A stretch of DNA of 64,000 nucleotides from Methanosarcina siciliae T4/M (GCF_000970085.1 NZ_CP009506.1:3348001-3412000), one strand, 5' to 3'; shown: positions 1-7,567, numbered from the stretch's first letter. The notes: generated by a model not told the origin, from the letters alone. Numbers and translations: made by a program.

Positions 1-901
1 TTGACTTTGTACCTGCTTTTGATTTTATATCTTTTAGGGCATCTTTTATAAGTGCATCGCTTGTATGGCCTTCAAAGTCGATGTAGAAGTAGTAATCTCC
101 AAGTTCCTTTTTGGAAGGCCTTGACTCGATTTTAGTAAGGTTGATCCCTCTCTTTGCAAAAGCTCCCAGAAGTTCGTACAATGCTCCGGGACGGTCTTTT
201 TCCAGGTATACGATAAGAGATGTCTTGCAGGCCGACTGGTAAACCTTTTCCTTTGCGGTTTCGGGACGAGACTCAGGCTCTGCACCCCGGCAGGACTCAA
301 GAGCCGATTCCCCTTCAACACCTGCAGCGCCCATAGTCTGCTCCGGTGAAATCTTATTCCCGGCACGGATAATAATAAAACGGGTGTGGTTTTCCTTTCT
401 GTCCTGGATATTTGAGAGCAGGATTTTGAGCCCGTAACGATCTGCCGCCTCTGGGGATGCTATCGCAGCCATTTCCTCAAACTCCCCTGCCAGCCTTGCC
501 GCATGGGAAGTGCTGCCCGTGCTCCGGAGTTCCGCTTCAGGAAAATGCCTTTTCAGGAAATGCCTGCACTGGGCAAGCCCCTGTGGGTGGGAGAGGATGA
601 CCCGGATCTTCTCAGGCCCGCCTTTGGAGAGCAAGCAGTGCTCGATTTTAACAACAATTTCCCCGATTATGACAGCCTCGTTTTCATGGAGTAGGTCGAG
701 GGTGACTCCTACGGAACCTTCGATGGAGTTTTCTACAGGGATTACGGAGATGTCTGCATCTCCCTTAACTGCAGCCAGGAAAGCGTCCTCTATATCTGCA
801 AAGTAACGAAACTCAGCGTCTTTCAAGCTATTTTTCTGAGCCCACAGCTTTGCAGCCCTTTCCGAATAAGAGCCTTCCGGCCCCATTACACCTATGATCA
901 T
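1..901 (-). CDS. pheA: Prephenate dehydratase, 3' end cut by window edge
   Basis: Converts prephenate to phenylpyruvate in phenylalanine synthesis (cytosol). About 300 residues are visible. The N-terminus MIIGVMGPEGSYSE is typical of monofunctional prephenate dehydratases. The catalytic-domain signature NHTRFIII lies near residue 170, and a C-terminal ACT domain with GALYELL and KIESRPS motifs begins near residue 225; ACT domains in this family bind phenylalanine for feedback inhibition. A poorly conserved, Glu/Ala-rich linker of roughly 35 residues separates the two domains. The ATG at 899-901 was chosen because the family motif starts there; no Shine-Dalgarno is visible, so the message may be leaderless. 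The stop codon lies beyond position 1. Confidence 0.93.
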   Translation of the reverse strand, partial: MIIGVMGPEGSYSERAAKLWAQKNSLKDAEFRYFADIEDAFLAAVKGDADISVIPVENSIEGSVGVTLDLLHENEAVIIGEIVVKIEHCLLSKGGPEKIRVILSHPQGLAQCRHFLKRHFPEAELRSTGSTSHAARLAGEFEEMAAIASPEAADRYGLKILLSNIQDRKENHTRFIIIRAGNKISPEQTMGAAGVEGESALESCRGAEPESRPETAKEKVYQSACKTSLIVYLEKDRPGALYELLGAFAKRGINLTKIESRPSKKELGDYYFYIDFEGHTSDALIKDALKDIKSKAGTKS

Positions 902-1022
902 CTGAAGCTTAATTGGAGGGAAGGTAATAAAAAGTTTTGATGGCAGAGTTGCGGCTCTGCAGTGCGCTGTCCGGCTTGATAGGACTACCACTCTTGCTCC
1001 TACGGCTCTCCGGCAATTTAAC

Positions 1023-1540
1023 ATGTTACAGCTCTGTGTTCACAGAGTCTGGCTTAGCCTGATTGAATACATGGAAGGCCAGATAAAAGAAGTAAAAACC
1101 AGGATTTTGGCTCTCTGGGAAACGGTGAAAGATAAACATTACCTTCAGACAATTTCTGGAATTAGCGATTTAATGGCAGCTATGAGCTGGGCGGAACTTG
1201 GAGACGTGGAGAACTTTCAGCATCCAGACCAGATCGTCGCTTTTGCAGGATATGATCCAAAAGTAAATTGAGGAGAGGATATGAGAAAAAACGAAGAGGT
1301 GAAGGTTCACTTCATCCCCGACCTAAAGGAAGGGCATTCGTGACCCTCCGTGCTCCCATTGTAATAATCATCAACAGTTTGCTGCATGAAGACGACAAGA
1401 CTAAACTTGGGGTTCACTCTGAAATGAGAATCAGAAAAATAGAAAAGAATCATATCAAGTATTTAGCGTAACACCGACAGGAAATATTCTTAAAATAATT
1501 GAAAAGCTATACTTTCTTGCTTCTTGGTACTTCTACAACA
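1023..1540 (+). pseudogene. Remnant of IS110/IS116-family transposase
   Basis: The first 82 codons read as the C-terminal (Transposase_20) half of an IS110-type transposase: an LIEYMEGQIKEV helix, then a TISGISDLMAAMSWAELGD stretch corresponding to the usual 'IPGIG..LAA.ilaEiGd' motif, and VAFAGYDP. A stop follows at 1269-1271, and later coding is scattered over other frames (NSLLHEDDKTKLGVH at 1370-1412; a GNILKIIEKLYFLASW-like tail near 1480-1535). The N-terminal DEDD catalytic half is missing. IS110 elements usually leave no long terminal inverted repeats, and I see none. This is a decayed element with several frameshifts; it abuts a truncated PhzF-like gene, suggesting that insertion or deletion removed that gene's 5' part. 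Confidence 0.75.
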
Positions 1541-1553
1541 ATATATTTTTCAA

Positions 1554-2000
1554 GACCGGGAGGCAAAATTCAGTACAAAAAGAGAGCTTTTGACGGCAAA
1601 AATGAACGAGGGATGGATCGAATTAAATTTTCCGGCATTACCTGAAGAAAAAACCGAACCCCCGGCAGAGCTGCGGGAAGCACTGGGGGTTAAAGCAAGC
1701 TATGTCGGGAAGAACATATTTTACCTGGTAGAAGTAGAATCCGAAGAAACAGTAAGAGCAATTAAACCGGATTTCCCGAAACTGCTGGAAGTCCCGGCAA
1801 GGGGAGTAATTATTACAGCGAAAGCCGGAGCCGAAGTCGGAGAATACGATTTCGTATCGAGGTTTTTCACACCGGAAATCGGAATATGGGGAGACTCTGC
1901 CACAGGGTCGGCTCACTGATGTCTGGGCCCTTACTGGCAAAAAAAGCTAAACAAGGACGAATTCATTGTTTATCAGGCTTCGGAACGCGGCGGGATTTAT
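1554..2000 (+). pseudogene. Truncated PhzF-family isomerase with internal TGA
   Basis: The frame from about 1554 reads as the C-terminal two thirds of a PhzF-like (phenazine biosynthesis/diaminopimelate epimerase fold) protein: GWIELNFPALP, YVGKNIFYLVEVES, RFFTPEIGIWGDSATGSAH, then CLGPYW and QASERGG. The N-terminal part carrying the catalytic Glu of the family is absent. A TGA at 1918-1920 falls right after TGSAH, where the family normally has Cys (TGSAHC.L.PYW), so it looks like a Cys-codon-to-TGA change. Homology resumes in the same frame and is lost again near 2000. With both ends missing and an internal stop it cannot give a normal enzyme. Confidence 0.75.
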
Positions 2001-2152
2001 GACTATATAAACAATTGGCTGTTGTGGAACATATTGAGGAACATGCAAGGAATTAAAAGCAGAACAGGCTCTTGAATACATCAGAAACGGATATGCCAGT
2101 TTCCTCCAGATAGCGGACAGCTGGAACGGCGCTTACGGTAAATATAAATGAG
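2001..2152 (+). pseudogene. Unidentified C-terminal gene fragment with frameshift
   Basis: After PhzF homology ends, two short frames look coding: LAVVEHIEEHA (about 2016-2050) and, one frame over, KELKAEQALEYIRNGYASFL continuing to a TGA at 2150-2152. Together they resemble the tail of one alpha-helical protein interrupted by a frameshift near 2047. I do not recognise the family. The stop lies just before the methyltransferase gene that follows. It is best treated as another remnant in this decayed patch. Confidence 0.4.
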
Positions 2153-2154
2153 AT

Positions 2155-2895
2155 ATGGAAATAAGATTCATGAAAGCGGATAGTATAAACCACTGGGATA
2201 TTGTTGCTGAAAAATATAGTGCGGCAAACCATCAGGGAAAAAATTTTCATGCCCGGATATATTTGGCTGCTGTCAAGGAATTATTAGGCGATGTAGCCGG
2301 AAAACATGTCCTTGATGCAGGATGCGGAGACGGTTTTTTTTCGTCAGAACTTGCACGAAAGGGAGCAATAGTTACAGCTATCGACAATTCTTATATGATG
2401 TTAAATATAGCAAAGCGCAAGCACTTCCATAGTAATCTTCAGTATCATAAAATGGATTTGACAGGAAAATTAACTTTTGAAAATGAATTCTTTGATATTG
2501 TTGTGGCGAATATGCTGATGATGGATATTCCTGATATCGAATCATTTATTTTTGAAACAGCACGGGTACTGAAAAAACCCGGATATTTCATTTTCTCGAT
2601 AACACACCCCTGTTTCTTTTTAAGTGACTGGGAAGAGGACGAAAACAATATAAAAATGTATAAAAAAATCGGGAACTACCTGGATGACAGAGTAGAAGAA
2701 TTAAATTTTTGGGGTAAAACCCTACACTACCACAGACCTTTATCAAAATATATGGCTGCACTTGAAAAAGCCGGGATGTACGTGAGTTCTTTTAGAGAAC
2801 CGGTTCCTCCAGAAGAATTAATAGAATTATATCCGGAACAGGAGTATCATTATAGAATTCCGTCATTTGTAGTTATCAGGGCAAAATCAATTTAA
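2155..2895 (+). CDS. Class I SAM-dependent methyltransferase
   Basis: A soluble 246-residue protein with a Rossmann methyltransferase core. Motif I is VLDAGCGDG at residues 52-60 (SAM binding), the acidic strand-2 end reads VTAIDNS, and motif IV/post-I reads FDIVVANMLMMDI. The C-terminal substrate-binding part includes FSITHPCFF and WGKTLHYHRP. The fold is of the Methyltransf_11/UbiE-like group that methylates small molecules; the substrate cannot be read from sequence. The ATG at 2155 follows the preceding gene remnant by only 2 nt; a second ATG six codons in is an alternative. Unlike its neighbours on both sides it is intact. Confidence 0.82.
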   Translation: MEIRFMKADSINHWDIVAEKYSAANHQGKNFHARIYLAAVKELLGDVAGKHVLDAGCGDGFFSSELARKGAIVTAIDNSYMMLNIAKRKHFHSNLQYHKMDLTGKLTFENEFFDIVVANMLMMDIPDIESFIFETARVLKKPGYFIFSITHPCFFLSDWEEDENNIKMYKKIGNYLDDRVEELNFWGKTLHYHRPLSKYMAALEKAGMYVSSFREPVPPEELIELYPEQEYHYRIPSFVVIRAKSI

Positions 2896-2983
2896 GAATA
2901 ACTCACCGGGACCCGTATAAAAACGGTTTCAGTTCAAGGTTTCGGGTTTTGAAGTATTATTTTTTTTATTTTAGAGAATAAGT

Positions 2984-3199
2984 ATGGACGTAAAGATGAG
3001 AGACATTGTAAGGGTTGTGCCTTACGATCCTGAGTGGAAAGCCGAATTTTTGAAAATAAAATCGATGATTTCTGACTGTGTTGGCGACCTTATAATTGGT
3101 GTCGAACATGTCGGAAGCACAGCGGTTGAAGGTCTTGCTTCAAAACCTATTATTGATATTGATGTGGTCAATAGACTATTTTATGTCATATCACAGTAG
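2984..3199 (+). pseudogene. Truncated GrpB/UPF0157-like protein
   Basis: The 71-codon frame matches the N-terminal third of the GrpB (UPF0157) nucleotidyltransferase-like family: VRVVPYDPEWKAEF, then the signature VEHVGSTAVEGLASKPIIDIDV. Family members are about 170-180 residues long. Here similarity stops right after IDIDV, and nine unrelated residues lead to TAG followed at once by TGA. The C-terminal two thirds were therefore lost by deletion or rearrangement. The gene ends about 55 bp from the convergent PhoU-family gene, so the deletion may have brought the two together. Confidence 0.7.
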
Positions 3200-3254
3200 T
3201 GAAGTGAACGAGCATATAATTGAAAAAAAGTCTTGAAACCCAAAATTTTCAGGT

Positions 3255-4259
3255 TCAGATCTTCTTTACATTCATATTGATTGAAACTTCTGCGATATCG
3301 GCGCTATATTCGGCTACCCTGCGCAAGCTCTCCAGAATCATGCTAAGTGCAATATTACGTGGACTTCCGTCCCCTCGTGACTCCAGGGAAACTCCAAACT
3401 GAGAAACATTTTTTGCATTCACAACAATTTTGTTGATAGCCTGCAGGTCATCTTCTGCCATTGAGTCTATTGAACTTTCGAAAACATTTAGCGAGAGTCC
3501 GGCCATTTTAAAGATGGGATCGTCAGCACTTATTCCACCATCCATTTTTAAGACATTTGTAGCTATCTTGACCGCATGATCCCCTACGCGCTCGATACTT
3601 TTTATAATAAGCCTGTATCCCAGGCAATCTTTTGAACTTCTAATCCCTATTTTTTCGGCGAGTTCTACATCATCAAGTGAAGCTTTGAGCTGGCGGACAG
3701 CAAGAAGATAAAAGCGATCGACGTCATCATCTCTCTGGATCACGTCTTCTGCAATTTCCGTATTGTGGTTACGAAGAGCTGCCATGGAGTCCTCAAGCAT
3801 TGAAAGGACAAGCCCATACATGTTTTTAATTACACGATTGAGGGGAAGGTCACTGTAGTTCAGGAGACACTGGAAGACAAGTTCATTCCTGGATTCTTCT
3901 ACAAGTTCGAGTCCTATCAATTTTTGACGCACTGAGTCTTTGATAAACTTTCGGTCATAGGCACTGAAACCTTTGTTGGTAGTCAGTTTAAGAGAATCAT
4001 AACCCGCAAGATAATGAGAAATAATAATTCTGAGGTTGTTTTCTGCGCTTTCGGTGTGGAGATAATCTATAGATGCCTTAAGGGCAGAGCGTTCCTTCGG
4101 AATCACACTTGAGGAAACCAGCAGGGTTTTGTTAGGCATGTCTGTTAGGGTAAGTGTATCTCCGGGTTTAAGCCCTATATCCCGGACCCATTTTATGGGA
4201 AGGGATACTATATAGGTAGAATTTCCGGTAAACTGAATTTTTCTTCTATCTTTGGTAAT
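3255..4259 (-). CDS. PhoU-family phosphate regulator with AbrB-like N-terminus; apparent ATT start
   Basis: Archaeal PhoU-type proteins pair an N-terminal SpoVT/AbrB-like DNA-binding segment with two PhoU helical-bundle domains and modulate phosphate transport or signalling. From position 4259 the frame gives 334 residues: IQFTGNSTYIVSLPIKWV (AbrB-like), then helical PhoU repeats with IQRDDDVDRFYLLAVRQL and SIERVGDHAVKIATNVLKMD. The first ATG (4137-4139) lies 40 codons inside and would delete the AbrB-like strand pair. No ATG, GTG or TTG occurs between. A perfect GGAGGA (4266-4271) sits 6 nt before ATT at 4257-4259, making ATT the apparent start. No pst transporter genes are adjacent. Confidence 0.85.
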   Translation of the reverse strand: MTKDRRKIQFTGNSTYIVSLPIKWVRDIGLKPGDTLTLTDMPNKTLLVSSSVIPKERSALKASIDYLHTESAENNLRIIISHYLAGYDSLKLTTNKGFSAYDRKFIKDSVRQKLIGLELVEESRNELVFQCLLNYSDLPLNRVIKNMYGLVLSMLEDSMAALRNHNTEIAEDVIQRDDDVDRFYLLAVRQLKASLDDVELAEKIGIRSSKDCLGYRLIIKSIERVGDHAVKIATNVLKMDGGISADDPIFKMAGLSLNVFESSIDSMAEDDLQAINKIVVNAKNVSQFGVSLESRGDGSPRNIALSMILESLRRVAEYSADIAEVSINMNVKKI

Positions 4260-4271
4260 AAATAATCCTCC
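4257..4271 (-). promoter_or_regulatory. Shine-Dalgarno placing an ATT start for the PhoU-like gene
   Basis: On the minus strand the order is GGAGGA, six spacer bases, ATT, ACC. Spacing is ideal for initiation at ATT. The upstream frame stays open without a canonical start codon, so this site decides the gene start. Confidence 0.6.
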
Positions 4272-4576
4272 TGAAGGAGCTCTAATAACTTTAGCATGAT
4301 CTATATAGACAAGGACTATATATAAGGTTAACTCTAATTGTTGTTTTAAATACCCAAAGTTCCTCGTTGTCTATAATCTTTTACGCCGGGAATTTCAAAA
4401 TAAATCTGGAAGTAATGAATAATTAACGGACAGTTAACAAGTTAAATGAATATATGAGCGCAAATATGTATGAGATCTCAAGGGGTACCTTGGGATATAA
4501 ATTTCAGATATGCGATCAGATTCACATTAAGCAACACCCTATAGTTTCAAGTAGTACTATATAGAATACCTCCAAA

Positions 4577-4589
4577 AAATATATATAAA
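4577..4589 (+). promoter_or_regulatory. TATA box of candidate small RNA
   Basis: The run AAATATATATAAA is a near-ideal archaeal TATA box, preceded by an A/C-rich BRE-like CCAAAA. Transcription would begin about 25 bp downstream, near 4608. The next gene starts at 4961, too far for a simple leader. Confidence 0.55.
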
Positions 4590-4607
4590 CCGGTGTCTAC
4601 TAATTAA

Positions 4608-4766
4608 GTGAAGGTCAGATCCGTGGCCTCCACACAAAAATATTGGAATTAAGTGACTTGGTGAGTATAAAGTCTAAAAAGTCTAAAGCGCGAAAGCATA
4701 AATCCTTACATACTGTCTCTACAGGTTGTAGGTCTAGCTTCCCTGCAGCCTGAAATCTATTTTTTG
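4608..4766 (+). ncRNA. Candidate small non-coding RNA, about 160 nt
   Basis: The segment lies between a strong TATA box (4577-4589) and a terminator-like structure: a 10-bp stem (4722-4731 with 4743-4752, two G-U pairs), an 11-nt loop, and T6 at 4760-4765. No open frame with a ribosome site is seen inside. It could be an independent sRNA, or an attenuated leader of arsC, which begins about 195 nt further on. This is inference from sequence signals alone. Confidence 0.4.
4722..4765 (+). terminator. Hairpin plus T-run
   Basis: CAGGTTGTAG (4722-4731) pairs with CTGCAGCCTG (4743-4752) over 10 positions, including two G-U pairs; a short A/T spacer and six Ts follow. It lies upstream of arsC, not downstream of any protein gene on this strand. 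Confidence 0.5.
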
Positions 4767-4960
4767 ATGCTTACTGTAGAACCTTGGATTCTGATATTGT
4801 AGAACTTCGGATTTTAATATAGTTCCACAGGTAAACCTGTACTTATGGCCCCTAATGGTTTTACAAATTCTTATTGTACAACTTTTCAAGAATAACCTTT
4901 AAAAACAGCTTACAAGAACAATCATAATGCTAATTTGTTATCATATGCGGTAGTGATTTA

Positions 4961-5425
4961 ATGACATCAAATAAAAGATCAAATGAAAAGAAAAAAGTTC
5001 TCTTTCTGTGCACCCACAACTCAGCCAGGTCCCAGATGGCCGAAGGTCTTTTGAGGGCTATTTATGGAGAAAGATACGAGGCTTACAGTGCTGGCGTTAA
5101 AGCCACAAATGTTAATCCTCACGCTGTTCAGGTCATGAAGGAAATTGGCATCGATATCTCCGGTCAGTACTCTAAAACCCCCAAAGAATTTCAGGATACA
5201 ATTTTTGACATGGCGGTCACGGTCTGCGATAGGGCTAAAGTGTCCTGCCCTATCTGTAGCACGAATCTGGAGCTTCCAACCGAAGCCCCCAAAGCAAGAG
5301 AAGTAATTCACAAAAGTTTTGAAGACCCTGCTGCAGCTGTGGGCTCAGAGGAAGAGCAACTCAAGGTATTCCGCCAGATAAGAGATGAAATAAAAGATTG
5401 GATTTCCCGGACATTTGGGAAATGA
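4961..5425 (+). CDS. arsC: Arsenate reductase, thioredoxin-coupled ArsC type (LMW-PTPase fold)
   Basis: Reduces arsenate to arsenite using a cysteine cascade. The 154-residue protein has the phosphatase P-loop CTHNSARSQ, with nucleophile Cys17 and Arg, plus Cys89 and Cys96 in VTVCDRAKVSCPIC. The spacing Cys17/89/96 is the known Cys10/82/89 triad of the thioredoxin-dependent ArsC enzymes shifted by seven, which favours ArsC over a plain tyrosine phosphatase. A third nearby Cys (99) is extra. No arsR, arsB or acr3 gene lies beside it, so it seems a solitary gene. A run of eight Ts at 5445-5452 follows the stop. Confidence 0.88.
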   Translation: MTSNKRSNEKKKVLFLCTHNSARSQMAEGLLRAIYGERYEAYSAGVKATNVNPHAVQVMKEIGIDISGQYSKTPKEFQDTIFDMAVTVCDRAKVSCPICSTNLELPTEAPKAREVIHKSFEDPAAAVGSEEEQLKVFRQIRDEIKDWISRTFGK

Positions 5426-5444
5426 TTCCTCATTAATTAGTTGA

Positions 5445-5452
5445 TTTTTTTT
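5445..5452 (+). terminator. T8 run after arsC
   Basis: An uninterrupted run of eight Ts starts 20 bp after the arsC stop codon. Archaeal RNA polymerase terminates at such U-rich tracts without needing a strong hairpin. Confidence 0.45.
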
Positions 5453-5669
5453 GTGAAGCACCCATTATTGAAATATTGCTAAAAGATGCGAATAAAGTCC
5501 GATAAAAAAAGATTTTAGAAGAGATTACTGCAAAAACCAAGGCATTGATTGCCTGAACCCTCATGAAATTACTTTTATAAGAAAGCCCTTTTATATGAAA
5601 GAACTTTTGTGGTATGGAATAGACGTTCTCTATATATTTTGAATTGACATAAGTGACAACATATTTCTT

Positions 5670-5718
5670 TATAGTGGGTTCTTTCAGGCATAAAATATAT
5701 TTCACTATAGTGAGTTCT
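5670..5718 (+). promoter_or_regulatory. TATA box flanked by 13-bp direct repeats upstream of leuC/hacA
   Basis: TATAGTGGGTTCT (5670-5682) and TATAGTGAGTTCT (5706-5718) differ at one position. They lie 36 bp apart and bracket the AT-rich, TATA-like ATAAAATATATTT (5690-5702). The stretch 5426-5801 has no gene. The arrangement resembles operator sites around a promoter about 85-100 bp before the dehydratase start. Confidence 0.4.
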
Positions 5719-5801
5719 GAAACCCTAATTTCTTCACCATCTATTCGTTGTTATTTGATTACCGGAAATTGTCAATTGATTATCGGAAAAGAGGCTTATT
5801 T

Positions 5802-7043
5802 ATGGGAACAATCAGTGAGAAAATCTTTTCCCGGGCAGCGGGAAAAGAGGCAAAAGCTAACGATTTTGTGCTGGCAGATGTGGACTATGCAATGGCCCAT
5901 GACGGCACATCGGTGCTTGCCGTAAATGCTTTTAAGGAAATGGAGATGGAAAAGGTCTGGGACCCTTCAAGGATCGTAGTCCCCTTTGACCACATCGCAC
6001 CTGCGAATAATGAAACTTCAGCCATCCTGCAGAGAGAGATCAGGGAATGGGTAAAGGAGCAGGGAATCCCTAACTTCTACGAGGTCGGAGAAGGGATCTG
6101 TCACCAGGTCCTTCCGGAAAACGGCTTTGCTCTGCCCGGAAAGCTTGTTGTCGGGGCTGACTCGCATTCCTGCACTTACGGGGCTTTCGGGGCTTTTGCA
6201 ACAGGGGTAGGAGCTACCGATATGGCTGAAATCTTTGCTTCGGGAAAACTCTGGTTTAAGGTCCCGGAAAGCTTCAGGATGACGGTTGAAGGGAGCCTTC
6301 GGAAAGGGGTCTATGCAAAAGACCTGACCCTTTACCTGATCGGAAAAACCGGAATTGCCGGAGCGACCTACAAAGCAGTTGAGTTTTACGGGCAGGCTAT
6401 CAGCGAACTTACGGTTGCCGGCAGGATGACACTCTGCAATATGGCAATTGAGATGGGCGCAAAAACCGGGATTGTCCCTCCTGATGAAAAGACCTTTGAA
6501 TTCCTGAAAAATAGGGCAGCTGCACCTTATGAGCCTGTCTATGCCGACCCTGACGCTGTTTATATGGAAGAGTTCGCCTACGATGCCGGGGATATCGAAC
6601 CCCAGGTAGCCTGCCCGCATCAGGTGGATAATGTAAAGCCCGTGGGAGAGGTTGAAGGCACTCATGTAGACCAGGTATTTATCGGGACGTGCACGAACGG
6701 CAGGCTTGAAGACCTCGAGGTCGCAGCAGCAATCCTGAAAGGAAAAAAGGTTGCAGTAAGGACAATTGTGATCCCTGCATCCCGCACCACTCTCCTTGCA
6801 GCAATCGAAAACGGGACAATGGAAACCCTGCTTAGAGCCGGGGTAACTCTTGCAACCCCGGGCTGCGGGCCCTGCCTCGGTGCCCATCAGGGAGTGCTCG
6901 GGGAAGGCGAGGTCTGTGTTTCAACCGCAAACAGGAACTTCAGGGGCAGGATGGGAAAAGGAGGTTTTATTTATCTTGCATCTCCAGCAACCGCAGCAGC
7001 CTCGGCCCTGACAGGAGAAATAACCGATCCAAGGACAGTTTGA
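5802..7043 (+). CDS. 3-isopropylmalate/homoaconitate dehydratase large subunit
   Basis: Aconitase-family large subunit of about 413 residues that isomerises isopropylmalate (leucine) or homocitrate-type acids (coenzyme B) together with a separate small subunit. Family signatures are VGADSHSCTYGAFGAFATGVG, GTCTNGR and TPGCGPCLGAHQG; the Cys residues of these motifs ligate the [4Fe-4S] cluster. Methanogens carry two close paralogues (LeuC and HacA), and I cannot tell which this is. The small subunit gene is not adjacent. The ATG at 5802 was preferred over an upstream in-frame start because MGTISEKIF matches the usual N-terminus and an AAAGAGG site precedes it. Confidence 0.88.
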   Translation: MGTISEKIFSRAAGKEAKANDFVLADVDYAMAHDGTSVLAVNAFKEMEMEKVWDPSRIVVPFDHIAPANNETSAILQREIREWVKEQGIPNFYEVGEGICHQVLPENGFALPGKLVVGADSHSCTYGAFGAFATGVGATDMAEIFASGKLWFKVPESFRMTVEGSLRKGVYAKDLTLYLIGKTGIAGATYKAVEFYGQAISELTVAGRMTLCNMAIEMGAKTGIVPPDEKTFEFLKNRAAAPYEPVYADPDAVYMEEFAYDAGDIEPQVACPHQVDNVKPVGEVEGTHVDQVFIGTCTNGRLEDLEVAAAILKGKKVAVRTIVIPASRTTLLAAIENGTMETLLRAGVTLATPGCGPCLGAHQGVLGEGEVCVSTANRNFRGRMGKGGFIYLASPATAAASALTGEITDPRTV

Positions 7044-7052
7044 ACCGACAGT

Positions 7053-7136
7053 CTTTTCTTTTTATATCTTTATTTCCTTTTTTATTTTCTTTTTCTTCCT
7101 CTTTATTTTTATTTTCCGGCTCTTTTTCCGTATTAA
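7053..7136 (+). terminator. Long U-rich tract after leuC/hacA
   Basis: About 85 bp directly after the stop consist almost only of T and C with several runs of 4-6 Ts. This is typical of archaeal U-tract termination. Confidence 0.5.
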
Positions 7137-7198
7137 CAATATGAAAATTCATCTTAAATCCAGCTAAAATTTATACCATGAATTCTATACTCTTGAAT

Positions 7199-7215
7199 AG
7201 GAGGGAATTGCTATA
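7199..7215 (+). promoter_or_regulatory. Shine-Dalgarno preceding an apparent ATA start
   Basis: AGGAGG at 7199-7204, eight spacer bases, then ATA at 7213-7215. An in-frame TAG at 7198-7200 limits the start to this short interval, in which no ATG, GTG or TTG exists. Confidence 0.5.
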
Positions 7216-7440
7216 ACCGAAGAACTTAGCCATGATAATCTTTCCCATTTAATTGAACACTGGATCGAACATAACGACAGCCACATAAAGAGTTTTAAGG
7301 AATGGGCTCAGAAAGCCAAAAAAGATGGTTTTCTCGAAGCTTCCGAAGATATCCTTGAGGCTGCCAGCAAAGTTGAGGAAGCAAACGAGCTCCTTAGCAA
7401 AGCAAGAGAAGGGCTTTTCCATATTCACAGCCACGAATGA
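7213..7440 (+). CDS. Conserved-looking 75-residue acidic helical protein with no canonical start codon
   Basis: The frame begins ITEELSHDNLSHLIEHWIEH, continues through an amphipathic, Lys/Glu-rich helical region (EDILEAASKVEEANELLSKA) and ends HIHSHE before TGA. The N-terminal half has paired His/Glu positions (HLIEHWIEHNDSH) that could bind metal. I do not recognise a named family. Coding character is strong (amphipathic periodicity, no low-complexity sequence), yet the whole frame has no ATG, GTG or TTG; the best start is ATA at 7213, 8 nt after AGGAGG. A TATA-like AAATTTATA lies at 7168-7176. The frame on the other strand over the same bases looks like a shadow. Confidence 0.55.
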   Translation: MTEELSHDNLSHLIEHWIEHNDSHIKSFKEWAQKAKKDGFLEASEDILEAASKVEEANELLSKAREGLFHIHSHE

Positions 7441-7567
7441 CTGTTAATGGGTAAACGTCCATAACTTTTTCTTAATTATTTAGGTGCCGGGCCTGTGCTC
7501 GCCACTGTTTCTCTTTCATTTTTGTTTTTCGTCTGTTTTTCCTTACCTGTTTTATTTCCTCAAGATT

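Larger units (their letters stand above)
4260..4960. other. 700-bp intergenic region between PhoU-like gene and arsC
   Basis: No protein gene is evident. On the minus strand a TATA-like CTTATATATAG lies near 4310-4322, about 50-60 bp before the PhoU-like start. On the plus strand a strong TATA box at 4577-4589 and a hairpin plus T-run at 4722-4765 define a possible small transcript. Another AT-rich promoter-like stretch (CCTTTAAAAACAG, near 4898-4912) is placed to serve arsC. Confidence 0.5.

Noticed and set aside
5433..5705. 90-codon minus-strand frame between arsC and leuC/hacA
   Set aside because: No ribosome site, AT-rich chance composition, and it covers the promoter and repeats of the next gene.
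6018..6887. 289-codon open frame antisense to the aconitase-family gene
   Set aside because: Mirror of a well-conserved gene; composition (many Cys, Arg, Ser) is that of an antisense frame.
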